NCBI RefSeq assembly: GCF_021234875.1
Contig: NZ_JAJQVM010000007.1
Coordinates: forward strand, 1-64,000
From: Marinibactrum halimedae
GTDB lineage: Bacteria > Pseudomonadota > Gammaproteobacteria > Pseudomonadales > Cellvibrionaceae
Direction of reading: 5' to 3'
Length of the DNA: 64,000 nt
In this document: positions 1-6,441 of the stretch, in pieces
How the letters are laid out: every line of letters starts with the position of its first letter
How positions within the stretch are numbered: the stretch's first letter is position 1
Notes under the pieces: model-generated
Told to the model about the DNA's origin: nothing
The model's input: the letters and a program-made list of their open reading frames with translations, nothing else
Database searches by the model: none
Position numbers and translations under genes: made by a program

Positions 1-1124
1 AGCACGAATACGTCGCGCCGAGAGATGAAACCGAGCGGCAGTTGGTGGCCATTTGGGCGGAGACCCTGGGGCTGGAGGCAGATCAGATAGGGGTGAAGGA
101 CAACTTCTTTGAGCTGGGTGGTCATTCTTTATTGGCAGTACAGCTTATGGCAAAAATTAACGGTCAGTTTGCGCAATCACTGCCACTGGCCATTCTCTTT
201 TCTCACTCTACTATCGCATCGTTGGCTAAGTTAATGAGCAGTGGTGACAAACTAAATACGTTTGAGATAGTGGTGCCTTTGCAAACGAAAGGTCAAAGGA
301 GGCCGATTTTTGCGGTGCCCGGTGTGGGGGGGAATGTGTTGTCTTTCCAGCCTTTGGCAAAAGCGTTAGAAGGTAAGGCTCACCTGTATGGTTTGCAAGC
401 TGCCGGCCTTGACGGTAAAGCTACACCGTTTAGTAGTGTAGAAGAAACGGCTCATGCGAATATTCAAGCGATGCGGTCAGTACAGTCCAGTGGGCCTTAT
501 CGTTTAATGGGGCATTCTTATGGAGGTGTGGTTGCGTTTGAGATGGCTCGAATTCTTATACAAGAGGGGCAACAAATAGAGTCATTAACGCTACTGGACT
601 CCTTTGTGCCTTCGGTATTGGAAGGATTGCAAAGGACTGATGAAACAACAATGTTAATTGATGTGTGCCACGCCTTAGCGGAACTTTATGGGGTTACGCT
701 GACATTGGATATGGACCAATTGCACCAGGTATCTCAGGAAAACATGAGTGGTTATGTTTCGGAATATTTCGATGGATTGGGTATTGCTATTAGCAAAGAG
801 CAGTTCTCCACCTTCTTTCGGGTGTATCAGGCGAGCCTTGAGAATTATAGAGCTTACAACCCATCTGTATTGACAGCTGATATTGATGTCTCTTTGTATC
901 GGGCGGTTAAGAATAAAAGCGCCATTGAGAATTTACCGAAAGATCATGGTTGGAACCCATTGTTATTGAGCTCGATTACTATTCATGATGTTGGCGCGGG
1001 ACATTTTACAATGCTTGAAAAAAACCATAACCAGCAGATAGTTGATCGGCTGGTAGACACGTTTTTTTTCGAAAACAATACATTCGACATACCCTCCAGA
1101 GAAGACACCGTACTCAGTGAATGA
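1..1124 (+). CDS. Non-ribosomal peptide synthetase, C-terminal PCP-thioesterase end (5' truncated by window)
   Basis: The reading frame is open from the first bases of the window (codons start at position 3), so this is the 3' end of a larger synthetase gene. The first about 80 residues are a peptidyl carrier domain: the linker YVAPRDETE is followed by the phosphopantetheine site LGGHSL, with its serine codon at 126-128. A type I thioesterase domain follows, with the nucleophile motif GHSYGG (serine codon 516-518), an LLDSF strand and a late GAGHF histidine. In this family the carrier holds the finished peptide and the thioesterase releases it by hydrolysis or cyclisation. Adenylation and condensation domains lie outside the window, so the product cannot be predicted. 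An editing thioesterase follows 51 bp downstream. Confidence in the domain calls is high. Confidence 0.95.
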   Translation, partial: HEYVAPRDETERQLVAIWAETLGLEADQIGVKDNFFELGGHSLLAVQLMAKINGQFAQSLPLAILFSHSTIASLAKLMSSGDKLNTFEIVVPLQTKGQRRPIFAVPGVGGNVLSFQPLAKALEGKAHLYGLQAAGLDGKATPFSSVEETAHANIQAMRSVQSSGPYRLMGHSYGGVVAFEMARILIQEGQQIESLTLLDSFVPSVLEGLQRTDETTMLIDVCHALAELYGVTLTLDMDQLHQVSQENMSGYVSEYFDGLGIAISKEQFSTFFRVYQASLENYRAYNPSVLTADIDVSLYRAVKNKSAIENLPKDHGWNPLLLSSITIHDVGAGHFTMLEKNHNQQIVDRLVDTFFFENNTFDIPSREDTVLSE

Positions 1125-1175
1125 GCAATCGTATTGAGTTGTAATAGTATTTAGTTTTGGAACGGTGCTTCAACA

Positions 1176-1907
1176 ATGAAATCAAATTGGTTTTCAAATT
1201 TTAGTCAGAAGCTAGGGAAAACAAAGCTCTTTTGTTTTCCCTATGCCGGTGGCAACGCCTCAACTTTTGCGAGATGGCATGAGTCTTTGCCTCAACACTT
1301 AGCGGTATTAGGGTTACAAATGCCAGGTAGAGCTAGTCGTTTAATGGAAGCGCCTATTGATAATATGGAACAACTCACTACGATGATTGCGGATCAAATG
1401 AGTTTTCATATCAATGGTGACTACGTGATGTTTGGCCATAGTCTGGGAGCCAGGGTTGCGTTTGAAGTTGCCGTGAAATTAATGGAGCGAGGCGTGCCAA
1501 GCCCTAACTATTTTCTTGCCTCAGGGAGTCCTGCGCCATCCCTAAAACGGACTGAGGCGCCGATATACGATTTGCCCGAAACAGAATTTATTGAGGAGTT
1601 ACGTAAAAAAGGAGGTACACCGGAACTAATATTGCAAAATGAAGAATTGAAATCCATTTTTCTACCGGCCTTAAGAGCAGATTTCAAAATGGTTGATCAT
1701 TATCGGCAGAGTGATCGCAAACTTAAAGTGCGAGCACATGTCTTTTACGGTGTTGAGGATAATACCATCTCAACTGAGAGTGCTATGGGTTGGAAATATC
1801 ATTTTACTGAAAGCTGTGCATTTCATGCTGTAAATGGCGATCACTTTTTTATTGATAACAATCGAGAGGATGTATTGAGCCTAATTAGGCAGATCCTAGT
1901 TGGGTAA
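1176..1907 (+). CDS. Type II thioesterase (NRPS editing)
   Basis: This 243-residue alpha/beta hydrolase opens with the type II thioesterase signature FCFPYAGGNASTF. It carries the nucleophile elbow GHSLGA (serine about residue 89), an acidic residue in YGVEDN and the catalytic histidine in NGDHFF. Such stand-alone thioesterases remove wrongly loaded or stalled acyl groups from carrier proteins of NRPS and PKS lines in the cytoplasm. Its place directly after the NRPS end supports that role and suggests co-transcription. The length is normal for the family (about 240-250 residues). The start ATG has only a weak ribosome-binding site. The stop codon lies inside a 15-bp tandem duplication. Confidence 0.92.
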   Translation: MKSNWFSNFSQKLGKTKLFCFPYAGGNASTFARWHESLPQHLAVLGLQMPGRASRLMEAPIDNMEQLTTMIADQMSFHINGDYVMFGHSLGARVAFEVAVKLMERGVPSPNYFLASGSPAPSLKRTEAPIYDLPETEFIEELRKKGGTPELILQNEELKSIFLPALRADFKMVDHYRQSDRKLKVRAHVFYGVEDNTISTESAMGWKYHFTESCAFHAVNGDHFFIDNNREDVLSLIRQILVG

Positions 1908-1923
1908 CTCCTAGCTGGGTAAA
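1894..1923. repeat. 15-bp tandem duplication at the thioesterase stop codon
   Basis: Two adjacent near-identical 15-mers (tcctagttgggtaac and tcctagctgggtaaa) span the end of the type II thioesterase gene, with a third partial copy after them. The gene's TAA stop is in the first copy. This is one of many 15-16 bp duplications in the window. Confidence 0.75.
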
Positions 1924-2130
1924 TCCTTGGAGCTTCATAGTGCGGAATTGGTTGGTCTCGTCTGGTAGTTGAGATGAAGTCATTTGAAAGCACTTGGCAT
2001 TCTTGACCCTTCTATCGATAAGTGTATGATTTTGTCTCTGCCGACTACCAAATTTTCTACTTGGAAATTATTGGTTGTGGATGAAACCTATTTTGCAATA
2101 TTGATTGACTGTGACTAAATAAAGATCGCT

Positions 2131-3510
2131 TTGAATAAACCCCATATCCTGATTGTTGATGATAGACACGATATTTTCTTAAGTGCCAGTTTTGTACTAG
2201 AAGATAACGGCTATTACCCACTCCAAGCAAAAAGCCCCGGCGAAGCGCGTGCCAAAATTAAACAGAATCATATCGATCTTATTCTGTTGGATATGAATTA
2301 TTCCCTTGATATCAACTCTGGTGAAGAAGGGCTGGCATTTTTATCCTGGTTGTCCGAATCCTCTTTTATGATTCCCGTTGTGGCGATGACCGCTTGGGCG
2401 AATGTTGAACTGGCGGTAAAAGCAATGCAATTAGGGGCTGGCGATTTCATAGAAAAGCCCTGGAAAAATCAGCGCTTATTGCAAATCATAAAACAACAAC
2501 TCAAGTTGTCGAACTTGCAGAATCAGAATCAAAAACTCAAACAACGCTTAGAGCCTAAAAAGCAAGAAAGTTTTACTTGGCGTTCTGACTGCATGGTACA
2601 GCTGATGCAGCAAATTGACAGTGTTGCCGATACCGAGGTGAGTATTTTACTGACCGGCGAAAACGGTACAGGCAAAAGTCAACTGGCCGAGAAAATTCAT
2701 TCTCTGTCTTGTCAGAAGTCAGGCCCTTTTATTGCTGTAAATATGGGCGCGATCACCGATAGCTTGTTCGAAAGTGAAATGTTTGGTCATAAAAGGGGCG
2801 CTTTCACCGATGCAAAAAGTAATCGCATTGGCCGTATAGAGTTGGCCAAACAAGGCACGCTATTTTTGGATGAAATCGCCAATATCCCTCTTTCCCAGCA
2901 AGCTAAATTGTTGCGAGTGTTGGAGTCTGGGCAATATGAAGTGTTGGGTTCGAGTCAAACCCAACAGATGAAAACCCGAATTATCAGTGCCACCAATGCG
3001 GATCTTCATGGATTAATTGCGACTGATAGATTTCGTGAAGACTTATATTATCGTTTAAACACGCTGGAGTTTCGAGTACCCGCTTTGCGTGAGCGGGAAG
3101 AGGATATTATCCCTTTAGCAGAACATTTTATTGCGATTTACAGGATGAAGTATCAAAAACCCACGATGACTCTTGGTGAAACCTGTCAACGAGCGTTGTT
3201 GAACTATCCTTGGCCAGGTAACATCCGGGAGTTAAGTCATTTAATGGAGCGAACGGTATTGCTAGCCCGAAATACCGAGCTTTCGGAGAATGACCTCCCA
3301 ATTACTCCCAAATCGGCTACTGCAAAATCAATATCTGTAACAAGAGAAGATACTTTTTCTACTATGACACTGGAACAGTCAGAGAGACATTTAATCGAAC
3401 AAGCGTTGGCCCGCACAGACAATAATATTACGCAGGCTGCTAAATTACTTGGTCTGACGAAGTCGTCCTTGTATAGACGATTGGAAAAATATAGTGATAT
3501 TCAAAGGTAA
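2131..3510 (+). CDS. NtrC-family sigma-54-dependent response regulator
   Basis: This 459-residue protein has an N-terminal receiver domain (acidic pair DD at 10-11, phospho-acceptor D54 in LILLDMN), a central AAA+ domain and a C-terminal Fis-type helix-turn-helix (AAKLLGLTKSSLYRRLEKY). The AAA+ Walker A is GENGTGKS. The sigma-54 contact loop reads GAFTDA instead of the usual GAFTGA. The start is TTG, chosen because the receiver begins immediately after it. The stop overlaps the kinase gene by 17 bp, marking a two-component operon. Phosphorylated proteins of this family remodel sigma-54 polymerase at -24/-12 promoters. Two such promoters lie just downstream (4857-4872 and 6336-6351), so the hydroxylase/exporter block is the likely regulon; that link is inferred. 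Confidence 0.93.
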   Translation: MNKPHILIVDDRHDIFLSASFVLEDNGYYPLQAKSPGEARAKIKQNHIDLILLDMNYSLDINSGEEGLAFLSWLSESSFMIPVVAMTAWANVELAVKAMQLGAGDFIEKPWKNQRLLQIIKQQLKLSNLQNQNQKLKQRLEPKKQESFTWRSDCMVQLMQQIDSVADTEVSILLTGENGTGKSQLAEKIHSLSCQKSGPFIAVNMGAITDSLFESEMFGHKRGAFTDAKSNRIGRIELAKQGTLFLDEIANIPLSQQAKLLRVLESGQYEVLGSSQTQQMKTRIISATNADLHGLIATDRFREDLYYRLNTLEFRVPALREREEDIIPLAEHFIAIYRMKYQKPTMTLGETCQRALLNYPWPGNIRELSHLMERTVLLARNTELSENDLPITPKSATAKSISVTREDTFSTMTLEQSERHLIEQALARTDNNITQAAKLLGLTKSSLYRRLEKYSDIQR

Positions 3511-4774
3511 AACCTTAGAAGGGTTTATAACCTTTTGGCTCTCTTTTTTTGCGGTATTGTTTTTAGCCCTTTTGTTTTTGTTGATGTGGCAGTTTAACCT
3601 CTGGGCATGGAACATTGCTCTGGTGTCTGCGTTAACCGCTTTAATTTATATTGTGGCTATCGTTCGTTTTCGGAACCGGATTATTTCCAGTTTTCAGCGC
3701 GCCCTACTGCACCTGGAAGCGGTGCACCAGGAAGATTATAAACAATACGCGAAAGCAGTTTTCCCCGATGGAGTTGTGGGTAAATTTCATCATCAATTAC
3801 GAGATTTCAGTTTAGACCTATCTGAAAAAAAACAACGTTATGATCAACATGCCTTTTTGGTTTATCAGTTAATTGATCAGCTAGAAACTCCGGTATTGGT
3901 ATTTAATAATAAAGAGCAATTGAGTTACGCTAACGGTGCTTTCAGCCAACTGTATACTGGGCAGCCATGGCAAATGTTCCGACATGCTTCTCCTCAACTA
4001 TTGGGATTAGTCAGGCAGGAAAGTGGGTGGCAGCTCAAAAATGAGCAGGAAAAACAGCAATGGCAGATTAGCCACAGTGTCTTTATTGATGCGGGTGTGG
4101 CGCATCAGCTGTTGGTGTTTACGAATATCGGATTTGCTTTGAGAAGCAGCCAGGTTAAAGCTTGGCAACAAATGATAAAAGTGATGGGGCACGAGATCAG
4201 AAATTCACTCACGCCGATTTCAACCATCGCTGAAGGGTTGTCTGAGAGGGCCACTTCTGAGCGCGATAAGAATGCGCTAGCATTAATATCAGACCGTTGT
4301 GTCCATTTGCAGAGTTTTATTAACCGGTACGCTTCCTTGTCTAGAAAAATCAATCTGGTTTATCAAGACATTTCGGTTGCTAGGTTGGCGGCTCGAGTTC
4401 AGGGGTTGTTCTCTGATCAGAAGCCTGAGACTGTGTTTAATGTGCAGAGCATTTGGGCAGACCAAACGATTCTAGAGCAAGTACTTATCAACCTAGTGAA
4501 AAATGCTTGGGAAGCGGGAGCCCACAAAGTTATTTTAGAATTCAGTGAAGACAACAGCCAATCCATCATAAAAGTCATTGATGACGGGCACGGGTTTACC
4601 AATCTGGAGAATCTTTTCGTCCCATTATTTTCGACGAAACAGGATGGACAAGGAATTGGTTTAAGCTTTTGTCGCAATATCATTGAGCAACATAGAGGGA
4701 GTATTAGCCTGGTCAATAATTGTACAAAGGGGGTGACCGTTACCCTAACGTTGCCTTTGAAAACAGATAAATAA
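3494..4774 (+). CDS. Membrane sensor histidine kinase, partner of the NtrC-type regulator
   Basis: The 426-residue protein starts at GTG inside the end of the regulator gene. Two hydrophobic segments near residues 10-32 and 38-58 form a membrane anchor with almost no periplasmic loop, so it may sense a signal in or near the membrane. A PAS-like region (about 120-225) precedes the dimerisation helix with the phospho-acceptor in MGHEIRNSLTPI (H233). ATPase motifs follow: NLVKNAWEA (N box), IDDGHG (G1) and GQGIGLSFCRNII (G2). The HExxNxLTP context resembles NtrY/NtrB-type kinases that pair with sigma-54 regulators. It should phosphorylate the upstream-encoded regulator. The signal is unknown. 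Confidence 0.92.
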   Translation: MIFKGKTLEGFITFWLSFFAVLFLALLFLLMWQFNLWAWNIALVSALTALIYIVAIVRFRNRIISSFQRALLHLEAVHQEDYKQYAKAVFPDGVVGKFHHQLRDFSLDLSEKKQRYDQHAFLVYQLIDQLETPVLVFNNKEQLSYANGAFSQLYTGQPWQMFRHASPQLLGLVRQESGWQLKNEQEKQQWQISHSVFIDAGVAHQLLVFTNIGFALRSSQVKAWQQMIKVMGHEIRNSLTPISTIAEGLSERATSERDKNALALISDRCVHLQSFINRYASLSRKINLVYQDISVARLAARVQGLFSDQKPETVFNVQSIWADQTILEQVLINLVKNAWEAGAHKVILEFSEDNSQSIIKVIDDGHGFTNLENLFVPLFSTKQDGQGIGLSFCRNIIEQHRGSISLVNNCTKGVTVTLTLPLKTDK

Positions 4775-4856
4775 TGCAATATGGGTGGGTAAAGCGTCCT
4801 GTGAATCGATTCAAATATTCCTATAAAAGCTTTTTTTGATATCTGACAACAAAGTT

Positions 4857-4872
4857 TGGCACGTTATTCGCT
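4857..4872 (+). promoter_or_regulatory. Sigma-54 (-24/-12) promoter for the hydroxylase-like gene
   Basis: TGGCACGTTATTCGCT matches the consensus TGGCACGNNNNTTGCW with one mismatch. The invariant GG (4858-4859) and GC (4870-4871) are separated by exactly 10 nt. Transcription would start near 4883, about 50 nt before the ATG at 4936, which has a good AAGGAAA ribosome-binding site. A sister site with the same TTATTCGC core is at 6336-6351. Confidence 0.82.
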
Positions 4873-4935
4873 CGTGTATGCACTCATTATTTCTTGGTGT
4901 ATTAAAATGACAACGTTAAAAAAGGAAATAACGGC

Positions 4936-5919
4936 ATGCCTAGACAATCTCACATTTTAAGAGAGTTGTTCCCCCGATCTTTACAGCAAGTTGAAGAAAT
5001 ATTATGGACGGCAAAATCGAAACTAGAAATGCGCTGTACCCTTAAAAGTTTATCTGAAACCCAGGTTGTTCTTGAAGTTGAGAATGACGTTCCGGAAGTG
5101 GGTACGCCTGGTATCGTTTGGTTACCTTATTTTAGAATCTTTCCTGTAGTAGTAACAGCGTCTACTGATCATGGCTTCACTGCGGAGTTTGATGGACTCG
5201 ACGATGTGATGAAAAAATCTTTGGATTTTTTCCTAGAGTCAAGAGAAACAGGCACTCAGCAAAGAAGACCTGGGTGGGTGGTACGAACGCTTTACAAGAC
5301 GGTTTATTCTATTGAACAGAGAATGAAAGGAATTGAGAATAGAACTTTTTTACCGCAAGACTATCCTTGGTCACTAGACTTTGAGAACCATTACGCATCC
5401 ATTCGCAGGGAGGTGGATAATATATTCAATAACGTGGATGTAGGGTCGATTCCACTAGGGGTTGATCAGTTTCCGAAAGCGCATTCTGTATTGGTTGCCC
5501 AACAAGGCAAAGTTGAAGAAGAAGCAAAACAACTTCTTCCCACTCTTGCTCAAGTAGTGGGAAATGTGCCTTCATTGGCCAATGCAGAGTTGAGTATTCT
5601 TGCTCCCGGCGCAGAACTACGATTGCATAAATCTGCATTCAGATGTTTTTTGCGAATGCACTTGGGTATCATCATTCCTAAAGGTGACGTTTGTCTGGAA
5701 TTAGAAGGGGAACGGCTTGAATGGCAAGAAGGTAAAGTGATGATATTTGATGACTTTTACCCTCATCGTGCATGGAATAAAACAGAGCATACGCGCGTTA
5801 TTTTAATGGTTGATCTATTTCGTCCTATGCCTAAATGGCAAAAGTATTTTCTTCGTTTTGCTCAGCAATATGCTATTCCTCGATTACCAACAATTCCAAA
5901 AGAATGGTTGAGCTGGTAG
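4936..5919 (+). CDS. Aspartyl/asparaginyl beta-hydroxylase-family protein
   Basis: The C-terminal half (about residues 175-305) matches the Asp/Asn hydroxylase fold of Fe(II)/2-oxoglutarate oxygenases: LRLHKSAFRCFLRMHLG holds the early iron-ligand histidine region and FDDFYPHRAWN the distal histidine. An arginine in HTRVILMVD is suited to bind 2-oxoglutarate. Relatives hydroxylate Asp/Asn side chains or acyl chains (the LpxO branch). The first about 110 residues are a separate beta-rich segment that recalls a PilZ fold but lacks the usual RxxxR motif, so that is only a guess. The gene has its own sigma-54 promoter and lies between the two-component pair and an exporter, suggesting it tailors the exported molecule. 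The substrate is unknown. Confidence 0.82.
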   Translation: MPRQSHILRELFPRSLQQVEEILWTAKSKLEMRCTLKSLSETQVVLEVENDVPEVGTPGIVWLPYFRIFPVVVTASTDHGFTAEFDGLDDVMKKSLDFFLESRETGTQQRRPGWVVRTLYKTVYSIEQRMKGIENRTFLPQDYPWSLDFENHYASIRREVDNIFNNVDVGSIPLGVDQFPKAHSVLVAQQGKVEEEAKQLLPTLAQVVGNVPSLANAELSILAPGAELRLHKSAFRCFLRMHLGIIIPKGDVCLELEGERLEWQEGKVMIFDDFYPHRAWNKTEHTRVILMVDLFRPMPKWQKYFLRFAQQYAIPRLPTIPKEWLSW

Positions 5920-6026
5920 ATTGACGGCTCATTCTGCATAAGTGGATTACCCACAGCACAACTTATTCAATTCACTTACTTTTGATTGAAAGTGTTTGAT
6001 ATTCTCAAATTCAAGTTTACTTTGAA

Positions 6027-6057
6027 CGTAAGTCAATTTGATCGTAAGTTAATTTGA
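6027..6057. repeat. 16-bp tandem duplication
   Basis: CGTAAGTCAATTTGA (6027-6041) and CGTAAGTTAATTTGA (6043-6057) differ at one position and repeat with a 16-bp period. They lie just upstream of the TCCGAT dyads. Confidence 0.75.
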
Positions 6058-6069
6058 AAGCAGAAAACG

Positions 6070-6105
6070 TCCGATTTCGGAATAGGAGTCCGATATCGGA
6101 CTCCT
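6070..6105. promoter_or_regulatory. Paired TCCGAT-WT-CGGA dyads, possible operator
   Basis: TCCGATTTCGGA (6070-6081) and TCCGATATCGGA (6089-6100) are two copies of a 12-bp dyad spaced 19 bp apart. The second copy is the centre of a perfect 22-bp palindrome (6084-6105). No T-tract follows, so it is not a normal intrinsic terminator. The site lies about 240 bp upstream of the -24/-12 promoter, a distance usable by an enhancer-binding regulator. No matching copy was seen upstream of the promoter at 4857. Confidence 0.5.
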
Positions 6106-6335
6106 GTTCTAAAGCCGAATACTTTCGCCTTTCTATTTCTTTGCTTTTTTCCATTTTTCAAAACCTCATTCTCTAAATAAGTCTGCTCTCTTTCTTGAAT
6201 CATATTCCCAACCCCTTTGTGCAGCTAAGGTCTATTATGTTTGGTGCGTTTAGGGAGTTTGAATGAATGAAGCTTTACTGGATTGGTATTTGATCATCAC
6301 ATTGGATTCTTGTCACGATTCAGTTCAATAACAAT

Positions 6336-6351
6336 TGGTATGTTATTCGCA
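6336..6351 (+). promoter_or_regulatory. Sigma-54 (-24/-12) promoter for the exporter genes
   Basis: TGGTATGTTATTCGCA has the essential GG and GC (6337-6338, 6349-6350) exactly 10 nt apart. It shares TTATTCGC with the promoter at 4857. The predicted start near 6362 leaves an 80-nt leader before the permease ATG at 6442. Confidence 0.75.
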
Positions 6352-6441
6352 AGAGCTTTAAGAGTAATCTGGAAATTCAACACAGAATATAAATAGTATG
6401 ACTTACTTAAATGTGCTAGACCACAGAAAAGAGAAAACAGG

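Larger units (their letters stand above)
5920..6441. other. Regulatory intergenic region with dyads, 16-bp repeat and a sigma-54 promoter
   Basis: This 522-bp gap has no convincing gene. It holds a 16-bp tandem duplication (6027-6057), two copies of the dyad TCCGATWTCGGA (6070-6081 and 6089-6100), AT-rich sequence, and a -24/-12 promoter at 6336-6351. It is the main control region of the exporter genes. Confidence 0.6.

Noticed and set aside
1998-2012. TGGCATTCTTGACCC as a sigma-54 promoter for the regulator gene
   Set aside because: The spacing does not put GC at the required 10 nt after GG; the position reads CC.
4803-4813. GAATCGATTC palindrome as a shared upstream activator site
   Set aside because: A CGATTCA match occurs before the second sigma-54 promoter, but at a different distance and without the palindrome.
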